From contig CANDFN010000048.1 in NCBI GenBank assembly GCA_947384015.1, positions 1-7,858 of the forward strand: DNA of 7,858 nucleotides, read 5' to 3'. Each line of letters starts with the position of its first letter. The first letter of the stretch is position 1. A program made the position numbers and the translations under genes. Below the pieces are notes generated by a model that did no database searches, was not told where the DNA came from, and worked only from the letters and a program-made list of their open reading frames with translations. Positions 1-5,716 of this stretch are shown piece by piece. The stretch is from an uncultured Clostridia bacterium. GTDB lineage: Bacteria; Bacillota; Clostridia; Christensenellales; UBA1242.

Positions 1-1
1 T

Positions 2-1363
2 AGCTGTATTTATAATGGTTATCGCATTGGTAATTGGGTGGATTATGCCAAAAGAAGAAAAGTTCGCGGAGTTGATGAACATGAACTGGTTGTTGGGTTA
101 GAACAACTTGGCATAGATTTGTCTGTAACACATGGCAAAAAATTTGTTGTTCTTCCTACAGCTAAAAAATTACAAATAATAACTGAAGCAATTCAAGAGT
201 ATAATGAAAAAGGTGAAGTAAAAGGCATAACCTTTAACAATGGTAAATACTGGTTCTCTATAGACTGTGTTTATAATGGTTATAAAGTGGGTGGCTGGAT
301 TTCTTCTTGTAGGCATCGCACCGCAGGTGGAGAGGTGTTTAGAAATGAGTTAGAAAAACTTAACATAGATATATCCGTTCAAGATACTGGAAGTGTGCCA
401 TTAGAAAGAAAACTGCAAATAATTGCTGAGGCAATTGCAAACTTTAATAATAATCCTAATACAGAGGGGATAACTCTTAATAATGGGAAATACAAATTTG
501 CATACGCTTACACTTATAATGATTATAAGGTTGGGCAGTGGATTAGTAGAAGAGATACCTTGGGAGATAGTTCTGCTTACTTTACTAAACAACTAGCTAA
601 TATGGGTGTAGATGTAACTGCAAGCGCTAGGGCAATATCTACAGGGCAAAAATTAGAAATAATACAAAAGGCTATTGAAGTTTGGCAAAATGGAGAACAA
701 ATTGCAGGTATATCAAATAAAAATGGTAAAATATATATTATAAACACTTGCACTTATCAAGGCTACAACATTGGTCATTGGGTGCATAATATAAAAAACA
801 AAGTTGCAACTAACGAATTGTTAATTGATGGCTTAAATAAATTAAATGTAGATATAGAGTTAAGTAAGAAGAGCGAGCGTTTTATGGAAAACCTAGAGGT
901 TATTAAACGTGCCATAAAAAATAAGGCTGAAGGTATTCAGTTCTTAGATAATGGACTTATAAAAATTGCTTATAATTGTAGATATGAAGATGTTTGGATT
1001 GGCTTAATGGTTGCAAACGCAAAAAGCGGAGATATATCCTATAAACCTTTTGTGGAAGGGTTAAAGGCAATGAATATAGACTTCTCTGTTTCTGGACGTG
1101 CTGTTGACTATAAGAAAAAAGTAGAAATAATAGCTAGAGCTATAGCAGATTTTGATGCAGGTAAAGAAGTGACAGGTATAAGAAAGGAAAATGGAAAATA
1201 CCGTTTTGCTTCATCTTGTGTATATCAAGGGCATAAACTTGGCAATTGGGTTCAAAATATTCGTTTAGGGTTTACAAATAATAAAGTATTTATAAAAATG
1301 TTAGAAGAAATTAACGTTTATTTAGAACCCCCTGTTAAAAGAACAGATAGTGTTGGTATTTAA
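2..1363 (+). CDS. Repeat protein with divergent helicase-associated (HA)-like repeats, 5' truncated by window edge
   Basis: The frame is open from the first bases of the window and already encodes a repeat motif (YNGYRIGNWV) there, so the gene starts upstream; 453 residues are visible. The protein is built of about 80-residue units. Each has a helix (pattern KLxIIxxAI), a G-I turn, a short strand segment (NGKYxF), the signature CxYxGYxIGxWV, and a second helix ending in L-x-x-x-N-I/V-D. Signature Cys positions (visible numbering) are 2, 89, 250, 326 and 406; the third copy has Tyr at 170. The order and the G-x-x-(L/I)G-x-W-(V/I) core resemble HA domains, thought to bind nucleic acid and often found in tandem after helicase modules; this is pattern recognition, not a search result. 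The fifth copy is decayed (IGLMV instead of IGxWV). No helicase or nuclease motif is visible, but the N-terminus is missing. Function is unknown. Confidence 0.8.
   Translation, partial: SCIYNGYRIGNWVDYAKRRKVRGVDEHELVVGLEQLGIDLSVTHGKKFVVLPTAKKLQIITEAIQEYNEKGEVKGITFNNGKYWFSIDCVYNGYKVGGWISSCRHRTAGGEVFRNELEKLNIDISVQDTGSVPLERKLQIIAEAIANFNNNPNTEGITLNNGKYKFAYAYTYNDYKVGQWISRRDTLGDSSAYFTKQLANMGVDVTASARAISTGQKLEIIQKAIEVWQNGEQIAGISNKNGKIYIINTCTYQGYNIGHWVHNIKNKVATNELLIDGLNKLNVDIELSKKSERFMENLEVIKRAIKNKAEGIQFLDNGLIKIAYNCRYEDVWIGLMVANAKSGDISYKPFVEGLKAMNIDFSVSGRAVDYKKKVEIIARAIADFDAGKEVTGIRKENGKYRFASSCVYQGHKLGNWVQNIRLGFTNNKVFIKMLEEINVYLEPPVKRTDSVGI
5..1330 (+). repeat. Coding tandem repeat, six signature copies of about 80 codons
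   Basis: The codon for the conserved Cys (Tyr in copy 3) of the CxYxGYxIGxWV signature begins at 5, 266, 509, 749, 977 and 1217. Spacings are therefore 87, 81, 80, 76 and 80 codons, always in frame. The copies differ clearly at both DNA and protein level, so this is an old protein-level repeat and not a recent DNA duplication. The last unit ends at the C-terminus after the helix FIKMLEEINVYLE. Confidence 0.8.
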
Positions 1364-1370
1364 AATAAAA

Positions 1371-1396
1371 AACAAGGTTTTAAACCTTGTTTTTTT
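1371..1396 (+). terminator. Intrinsic terminator of the repeat-protein gene
   Basis: The arms ACAAGGTTT (1372-1380) and AAACCTTGT (1382-1390) form a stem with a tight loop (in practice about 7 bp and a 5-nt loop), followed directly by seven T residues. It lies 8 bases after the stop codon. The A-run before the stem mirrors the T-run, so it may work weakly in both directions. Confidence 0.88.
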
Positions 1397-1447
1397 GGTT
1401 AGGAAAATGCAATTTAAATTAAAAATGTTTTTAAGTTTATGTTTTTA

Positions 1448-1768
1448 GCCGTTACGAAAAGTCAATGGCGTTGTTTGGGTAATAATATGGAACGGACTAA
1501 GAGGTTTGCGTTTATTATTAACAAAAAACAACTTCAAAGGTAAAGGGTAAGTAGGGGCGTTACCTTTTATAGACCTTATTATAGAAGTGAGCAATCGCTT
1601 AAAAATAAAAATTTCACGCATTGCGTGAATTTTAATAATAAGAGAGTATTGCTCGCATGGTTGAGCACATGCAACCTAAATTGAACATCGTTTGTAGAAG
1701 TGGGGCTCCCGTAAAGTGAACACGATGTGGGGATGAGGAGCAACCGACAAAAAGTCAGCGGTTGTTTT
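1448..1768 (+). ncRNA. Candidate structured non-coding RNA of about 320 nt, family not recognised
   Basis: This stretch has no convincing protein gene, yet it is far richer in G and C than its surroundings: 40 of the 80 bases in 1681-1760 are G or C. Helices found by eye on the + strand: 1448-1453/1464-1469 (6 bp, one G-U); 1480-1487/1513-1520 (8 bp, A/T only); 1536-1543/1560-1567 (8 bp, perfect); 1587-1595/1648-1656 (9 bp, one G-U) enclosing 1613-1619/1623-1629 (7 bp); 1655-1659/1668-1672 (5 bp); 1685-1691/1722-1728 (7 bp, perfect). The loop segment GCTCC (1705-1709) can pair with GGAGC (1737-1741) as a pseudoknot. A weak terminator closes it at 1741-1768. The strand is inferred from that terminator and from the convergent tRNA. 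I found no hallmark of tmRNA, RNase P RNA, SRP RNA or group II introns. No clear promoter is seen, so the 5' end is uncertain and transcription could also come from read-through. Confidence 0.5.
1741..1768 (+). terminator. Weak intrinsic terminator at the end of the candidate RNA
   Basis: CAACCG (1741-1746) pairs with CGGTTG (1759-1764), with optional inner pairing of GAC/GTC around an AAAAA loop. Only four T residues follow before AAC, so efficiency is doubtful. It sits head to head with the tRNA terminator, which supports a + strand transcript ending here. Confidence 0.45.
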
Positions 1769-1771
1769 AAC

Positions 1772-1801
1772 AAAAAAACAACCCGACTAAAAGCCGAGTT
1801 G
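1772..1801 (-). terminator. Intrinsic terminator of the tRNA-Gln gene
   Basis: On the minus strand CAACTCGGC and GTCGGGTTG (1801-1793 and 1787-1779) form a 9-bp stem with two G-U pairs and a 5-nt loop, followed by seven U residues (A-run 1772-1778 on +). It starts 5 nt after the tRNA CCA end. Confidence 0.85.
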
Positions 1802-1806
1802 CAATA

Positions 1807-1881
1807 TGGCTGGGGTAGTTGGATTTGAACCAACGCATGACGGATTCAGAGACCGTTGCCTTACCGCTTGGCGATACCCCA
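1807..1881 (-). tRNA. tRNA-Gln, anticodon CUG
   Basis: A complete cloverleaf of 75 nt with encoded CCA can be drawn. The acceptor arms TGGGGTA/TACCCCA pair over 7 bp, with the weak U1-A72 pair typical of tRNA-Gln. The D arm has GCC/GGC, and the loop AAGCGGTAA is like other bacterial tRNA-Gln. The anticodon loop is CTCTGAA, giving anticodon CTG, which reads CAG. The T arm GTTGG/CCAAC is perfect around TTCAAAT; discriminator is G. One oddity: the pair closing the anticodon loop (31-39) is U-U instead of a Watson-Crick pair. The gene has its own promoter and terminator and stands alone on the minus strand. Confidence 0.95.
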
Positions 1882-1895
1882 ATATAAACGCAAGC

Positions 1896-1924
1896 ATTAT
1901 AGCATAAAAATTTTTAAATTGCAA
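1896..1924 (-). promoter_or_regulatory. Promoter of tRNA-Gln (extended -10)
   Basis: Read on the minus strand, -35 TTGCAA (1924-1919) and -10 TATAAT (1901-1896) are 17 bp apart, and TGC before the -10 gives an extended -10 element. The expected start lies a few bases before the mature tRNA end at 1881, leaving a very short 5' leader. Confidence 0.85.
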
Positions 1925-1989
1925 CCAATTATAATTTTAAACTTAAAATTGTATTTTAGTGTTTAAACTTATAATTTGTTCGTATTTAT

Positions 1990-2018
1990 TTGACATTAAC
2001 TTTTTATTTCTTTATAAT
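1990..2018 (+). promoter_or_regulatory. Perfect consensus sigma-A promoter of the glycosyltransferase gene
   Basis: TTGACA (1990-1995) and TATAAT (2013-2018) are separated by exactly 17 bp. The expected transcription start is near 2025, which leaves a leader of about 15 nt with the ribosome binding site. A full consensus match suggests strong, constitutive expression unless a repressor acts, and none is visible. Confidence 0.9.
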
Positions 2019-2030
2019 AATTCTAATAAA

Positions 2031-2037
2031 AGGGGAG
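2031..2037 (+). promoter_or_regulatory. Ribosome binding site that fixes the glycosyltransferase start
   Basis: AGGGGAG lies just upstream of ATG 2040. The frame stays open to GTG 1959, but that upstream part lies before and across the promoter, so it cannot be translated from this transcript. The ATG at 2040 is therefore the start. Confidence 0.85.
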
Positions 2038-2039
2038 TT

Positions 2040-2864
2040 ATGCAAAAGAATATTTTAGTAAACATTAACAAGAATTTTGTTAAATACTTTTTGGCTATGA
2101 TAAATTCACTAGCTATTAACAATGAAAACAGTAAGTTTGATGTTTATATTATGCATTCAAATCTTGATGATTCTGATAAAGAAATAATTAAAACACATAT
2201 AAAAGAAAATGTTAATCCTATTTATATAAAAATGGATAATTCATTATTTAAAGGTGCGCCAAAAGTAAAACGATATCCTTACGAAATTTACTATCGTATT
2301 TTTGCACCAATAATGTTGCCAGAAACTGTAGATAAAATTTTATATCTAGATAGTGACATGATAGTTCATAAAAATATTGATGAACTTTATAATACAGACT
2401 TTGAAGGCAATTTGTTTGTTGCCTGCACTCAAATCCGTGCTTTTATGCAATGGTTTAATAGGGTAAGGTTAACAGCGAGTAAAAAACATGTTTACATTAA
2501 CACGGGTATGATGTTAATGAATGTTAAAGAATTAAGAAACTTAGTAAATCAAGAAAAAATATTTAAGTTTATTAAGCATAATGGTTGGAGAATGTGCTTA
2601 TATGATGAAGATGTTATTTTTAAGTTCTGGGGAGATAGGGTTCGTCTAGTAGATGCAAAATTATATAATTGTGGAGAGAGAACAATTTTATTCCATAATT
2701 TGCAACGCAAAAACAAAAAGAATAAAATAGACTTAGACTGGGTAGAAAAAAACAATGTAATAATTCATTACCTTGGCAAAAATAAACCTTGGAAAGCTAA
2801 TTATAAAGGTATAATGGGTGATTATTATAAAAAATATGAAGTAAACTTAGATAACAAAAAATAA
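2040..2864 (+). CDS. Glycosyltransferase family 8 (LgtC/GspA-like)
   Basis: This 274-residue enzyme is predicted to transfer a hexose from a UDP-sugar (usually glucose or galactose in this family) to a surface glycan, lipid or protein acceptor; the acceptor cannot be told from sequence. Visible GT-A features are an N-terminal strand ILVNINKNFVKYFLAMINSL (5-24), the metal-binding DxD as LYLDSDMIV (DSD 104-106), YINTGMMLMN (152-161), the acidic YDEDVIF (188-194) and the C-terminal HYLGKNKPW (243-251), the HxxGxxKPW signature of family 8 that coordinates metal and nucleotide-sugar phosphates. Length fits a bare catalytic domain; there is no signal peptide or membrane segment, so it is likely cytoplasmic or peripheral on the membrane. 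It is transcribed alone, between a consensus promoter and a hairpin terminator. All key motifs are intact. Confidence 0.92.
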   Translation: MQKNILVNINKNFVKYFLAMINSLAINNENSKFDVYIMHSNLDDSDKEIIKTHIKENVNPIYIKMDNSLFKGAPKVKRYPYEIYYRIFAPIMLPETVDKILYLDSDMIVHKNIDELYNTDFEGNLFVACTQIRAFMQWFNRVRLTASKKHVYINTGMMLMNVKELRNLVNQEKIFKFIKHNGWRMCLYDEDVIFKFWGDRVRLVDAKLYNCGERTILFHNLQRKNKKNKIDLDWVEKNNVIIHYLGKNKPWKANYKGIMGDYYKKYEVNLDNKK

Positions 2865-2882
2865 TTTAAACATTAATTTCTA

Positions 2883-2911
2883 TTGTAATTTTATAAAATT
2901 TATTGTATAAT
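2883..2911 (+). promoter_or_regulatory. Likely promoter for the cardiolipin synthase gene, overlapping the upstream terminator
   Basis: TTGTAA (2883-2888) and TATAAT (2906-2911) are 17 bp apart. The expected start, near 2918, falls inside the 5' arm of the hairpin 2910-2953, so RNA begun here would lack most of that arm. It would give a leader of about 175 nt before the ATG at 3093. No better promoter is visible between here and that ATG. Confidence 0.6.
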
Positions 2912-2958
2912 AAAACCGAAAAGGGACAAACTGTAATCTCTTATCGGTTTTATTTTTA
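2910..2958 (+). terminator. Long hairpin, terminator of the glycosyltransferase gene
   Basis: ATAAAACCGA (2910-2919) pairs perfectly with TCGGTTTTAT (2944-2953). After one A-A mismatch, AAGGGA (2921-2926) pairs with TCTCTT (2937-2942) with one G-U, giving 16 pairs in all with a 10-nt loop. TTTTT follows. It lies 45 nt after the glycosyltransferase stop. Confidence 0.75.
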
Positions 2959-3092
2959 GTTTGTAATTATGATAAATTTTGGTGTTTTAGCTGTGATGAT
3001 ATTCTGCATAATTATGATGAAAATCGTAAAAAATATTTCAGGCTAATTTTGCATTTGTTCAATAAATTTTACCAGGTTATAAGTAGAGTAGG

Positions 3093-4646
3093 ATGAAAAA
3101 ACTTTTAAAAATATTAATAAGTAGAATGACACTTGTTATTTTGGCAATTTTGTTAGAAATTGCCTTGTCTATTTTTGTGCCTTATTTAATAATTAATTAC
3201 TATAATCCTTTGCTTGTAAAGGTTTTGTTTACCAGTTTTGACATTTTACTTCGCATTATTGGTATAGGTTTATTTATTAGAATAATTAACTCTAAAATGA
3301 ATATAGAAGGGCAGTTGGGTTGGAGTGTATTGTTATTGTTTTTACCACTGTTAGGTATTATATTATACTTTATATTTGTGCGCAATCGTCCACCTAAAAG
3401 GCATAGAAAATATATTGCGCATACAAATAATCAAATTAAACAGTATCAAGTAAAATACAAAGAAGAAGATGAAAAATTAAAAGAAGACCTGGGCGATTAT
3501 TATGGTCAGTTTGAATACATATATAATTCTACAGGACTAAAAACTTATGCTAACACGAATGTAGAATTTCTGCCTTCTGGCGAAAGATTTTATGAAGAAC
3601 TTTTAAAACAACTTATGAGTGCTCAAAAATTCATTTTTATGGAATATTTCATAATAGAGCGTGGCGAAATGTGGACTGGCATACTAAACATATTAAAACA
3701 AAAGGTAGAGCAAGGCGTAGAGGTTAGGGTGATGTATGATGACTTAGGCTCTATATCAAAATTGCCAGCAAATTACTTTAAACGCTTGCAAAAAGTTGGT
3801 ATAAAATGTGTAAAATTTAATTCATTTGTGCCAATAGTTTCAGCGGTTCATAATAACAGAGACCACCGAAAAATAACTGTTATAGACGGAAAAATTGCAT
3901 TTATGGGTGGGCTTAATTTGGCTGACGAATATATTAACGTAAAAAAACTACATGGGTATTGGAAAGATACTGGAATAAAAATTACTGGAGATGCTGTTAG
4001 AAGTGCAATAATAATGTTTTTGCAATTATATGATGTTCAAAGTGGGCAGTTAGAAGATTATTCTAAATATTTGCAGATTAGTTATAGTTGCGAAAGTTCT
4101 TCTGGTTATGTTTGTCCTTATGGAGATGGTCCAAGATATTTTTGTAAAGAAAATGTTGCGGAGAATGTTTATTTAAACATAATAAATCAGGCAAAACGTT
4201 ATGTATGGATTTCTACACCTTATTTAATAATAGGTAATAAATTGACTAATGCACTTTGCAATGCTAGCAGGCGTGGTGTAGATGTGCGTATAATTACACC
4301 ACATATACCAGATAAGAAGTTTATTCATGCACTAACACATTCTAGTTATAAACGTTTATTAGAAAATGGCATAAAGATATACGAGTATAAAGAAGGCTTC
4401 ATTCATGCAAAGCAAGTTGTGTGTGACGATTGCTTGGCGGTTGTTGGTTCAATTAATTTTGATTACCGCAGTTTACTTCACCACTATGAGTGCGCAACAC
4501 TTATGTATAAAACGGATTGCATAAAAGATATTATAGTAGATTTTACCAATCTCTTTAAAAATGCAATAGATATGAAAAATTTTAAACAGAAAAATCTAAG
4601 TCGTTTAATGTGTGCTATATGTAAAATATTTACACCATTATTATAA
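3093..4646 (+). CDS. cls: Cardiolipin synthase (phospholipase D family)
   Basis: This 517-residue membrane enzyme is predicted to condense two phosphatidylglycerol molecules into cardiolipin and glycerol. The N-terminus has about three hydrophobic segments (roughly 12-37, 41-66 and 76-97), then a basic stretch (RNRPPKRHRK, 97-106). Two phospholipase D HKD motifs are intact: HRKITVID (H258, K260, D265) followed by GG and N275, and HAKQVVCD (H438, K440, D445) followed by GSIN. The end, KIFTPLL, matches the usual LSPLL-like C-terminus, and length is normal for bacterial Cls. An in-frame stop at 3084-3086 leaves ATG 3093 as the first ATG. Its Shine-Dalgarno-like GAGTAGG abuts the ATG, an unusually short spacing; the next ATG (3126) has no better site, and the sequence MKKLLKILISR is a typical start. 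The gene stands alone. Confidence 0.95.
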   Translation: MKKLLKILISRMTLVILAILLEIALSIFVPYLIINYYNPLLVKVLFTSFDILLRIIGIGLFIRIINSKMNIEGQLGWSVLLLFLPLLGIILYFIFVRNRPPKRHRKYIAHTNNQIKQYQVKYKEEDEKLKEDLGDYYGQFEYIYNSTGLKTYANTNVEFLPSGERFYEELLKQLMSAQKFIFMEYFIIERGEMWTGILNILKQKVEQGVEVRVMYDDLGSISKLPANYFKRLQKVGIKCVKFNSFVPIVSAVHNNRDHRKITVIDGKIAFMGGLNLADEYINVKKLHGYWKDTGIKITGDAVRSAIIMFLQLYDVQSGQLEDYSKYLQISYSCESSSGYVCPYGDGPRYFCKENVAENVYLNIINQAKRYVWISTPYLIIGNKLTNALCNASRRGVDVRIITPHIPDKKFIHALTHSSYKRLLENGIKIYEYKEGFIHAKQVVCDDCLAVVGSINFDYRSLLHHYECATLMYKTDCIKDIIVDFTNLFKNAIDMKNFKQKNLSRLMCAICKIFTPLL

Positions 4647-4747
4647 AAAACAAAGAATAAATTTATTCCAAATTAAACACTATTAAATAACAACTCTGTC
4701 TGTTAAAAAAAACAAGATACAATGCAGCTTTGATTTATATGAAATTT

Positions 4748-4771
4748 AAACTTGCCTTGGGCAAGTTTTTT
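4748..4771 (+). terminator. Intrinsic terminator downstream of cardiolipin synthase
   Basis: AACTTGCC (4749-4756) and GGCAAGTT (4760-4767) form an 8-bp stem, extendable by A-T pairs, with a 3-nt loop and a run of six T residues. It is about 100 nt beyond the stop codon. The stretch between, 4647-4747, shows no gene. Confidence 0.88.
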
Positions 4772-4802
4772 ATTTATTTGCCAACATAAATTAAAATAAA
4801 TC

Positions 4803-4831
4803 TTGACAAAAATATATCTTTATTATATAAT
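4803..4831 (+). promoter_or_regulatory. Perfect consensus sigma-A promoter of the LOG-like gene
   Basis: TTGACA (4803-4808) and TATAAT (4826-4831) are 17 bp apart. The start near 4838 leaves a leader of about 17 nt holding the strong ribosome binding site AAGGAGA (4844-4850) four bases before the ATG. Confidence 0.9.
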
Positions 4832-4854
4832 ATTAATATATTTAAGGAGAAATT

Positions 4855-5649
4855 ATGTCAGTAAAAAGTATTAGATATTCTCAAATGCATGGAAATAAAA
4901 CCATAGTTCATTTTGTTGGCGGTATAATGACGCAAGATTTGTTAGATAATCTTGATGCAATAGCTTGGTGGGTGTTGGAAAATGATATCACCATTTTGTG
5001 GGGAGATGATTATCAAGAAAAATATAACAAAAATCACCCTGTTGCAGCTTTAATACAAAGAGTTAAGGCAATGGCAAAAGAATATAATAAACCATTTAAT
5101 AAGCCAATAAGAATTCTTCAATTAGGCAATCATTATAAATATTTACAAGATGCAGTAGAAGCAGGCGTAGCTGAATATTTTGGTGATTTACAGATAGATT
5201 ACGAGTTGGGCGCTGATATATTTGAAGAAGATGCAGAAGTTTCTGCTCCATATACAGATTTAACTGCAGTTTATGATAATGGTAATAAACTTATTGGTTA
5301 TTTAGATAACTCTGTTAAAGATGAAACCACAATTTACACACACCAACAACAAGATAGACAAAGAGCTTATTACAATAATGCAGATGGTTTATTTGTTCTT
5401 CCTGGTGGCATGGGTTGTAAATATGAAATAGTTAACGCCTTCCTTTATAGATTTACAGATGACTTACCAAAACATTTCCCAATTTATATTATAGATGATA
5501 ATGGTCTAATAAGTCATGCTTATAGAAGATTAATTGAATCATACGCAAACACCGACGAACAACAACAAGCGCTTTTAAAACACTATTATGCCAGCGCAAG
5601 CGAATTTGTAAAAAAAGAACTTGCAGACGATGATGTTGCAGGTGTTTAA
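4855..5649 (+). CDS. Divergent LOG-like / SLOG-superfamily nucleotide-binding protein
   Basis: This is a 264-residue cytosolic protein. Its second half carries the core seen in LOG (lysine-decarboxylase-like) proteins: DRQRAYYNNADGLFVLPGG (167-185) continuing into MGCKYE, which parallels the family pattern of an RK/RR helix, aD-x-(F/L) strand and PGGxGTxxE. Here P183-G184-G185, G187 and E191 are kept, but the Thr is Cys188. LOG enzymes hydrolyse nucleoside 5'-monophosphates to free base and ribose 5-phosphate; other SLOG members bind nucleotide-derived ligands. The first half is unlike standard LOG: I do not see the usual N-terminal CGS or the GGxxGLMG loop, only possible Rossmann pieces (ITILWG 45-50, IRILQLG 85-91). 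Enzyme activity is thus uncertain and it could be a ligand-binding relative. It has a perfect promoter and its own terminator, so neighbours give no hint of pathway. Confidence 0.72.
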   Translation: MSVKSIRYSQMHGNKTIVHFVGGIMTQDLLDNLDAIAWWVLENDITILWGDDYQEKYNKNHPVAALIQRVKAMAKEYNKPFNKPIRILQLGNHYKYLQDAVEAGVAEYFGDLQIDYELGADIFEEDAEVSAPYTDLTAVYDNGNKLIGYLDNSVKDETTIYTHQQQDRQRAYYNNADGLFVLPGGMGCKYEIVNAFLYRFTDDLPKHFPIYIIDDNGLISHAYRRLIESYANTDEQQQALLKHYYASASEFVKKELADDDVAGV

Positions 5650-5658
5650 TAAAAACTT

Positions 5659-5685
5659 AAAACTGGCTTAATTGCCAGTTTTTTT
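5659..5685 (+). terminator. Intrinsic terminator of the LOG-like gene
   Basis: AAAACTGGC (5659-5667) and GCCAGTTTT (5674-5682) form a perfect 9-bp stem with a 6-nt loop, and the T-run continues to 5685. It begins 9 nt after the stop codon. Confidence 0.93.
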
Positions 5686-5716
5686 ATTGCAACAAACATA
5701 ATTAATCCAAAACCTA

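Noticed and set aside
38..40. GTG as start codon of the repeat protein
   Set aside because: The frame continues upstream to the window edge and encodes part of a repeat signature there, so this GTG is an internal Val.
1407..1543. Tiny + strand frames at 1407 (13 codons) and 1487 (18 codons)
   Set aside because: Too short, no properly spaced ribosome binding site, and the second lies in the proposed RNA helices.
1448..1768. tmRNA, RNase P RNA, SRP RNA, group II intron or CRISPR in the non-coding island
   Set aside because: No tRNA-like ends with CCA, no conserved RNase P core sequences, no SRP tetraloop region, no intron domain V and no direct repeats could be found on either strand.
1579..1833. 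84-codon open frame on the minus strand
   Set aside because: It starts inside the tRNA-Gln gene, runs through the tRNA terminator and across the structured island, has no ribosome binding site and a composition unlike a real protein.
1959..2039. N-terminal extension of the glycosyltransferase from GTG 1959
   Set aside because: The perfect promoter lies within it, and a good ribosome binding site precedes ATG 2040, where family similarity begins.
4655..4668. Perfect 14-bp palindrome GAATAAATTTATTC after cardiolipin synthase
   Set aside because: It could be an operator, but it lies downstream of the gene, has no T-run, is nearly all A/T and occurs once; chance is the simpler explanation.
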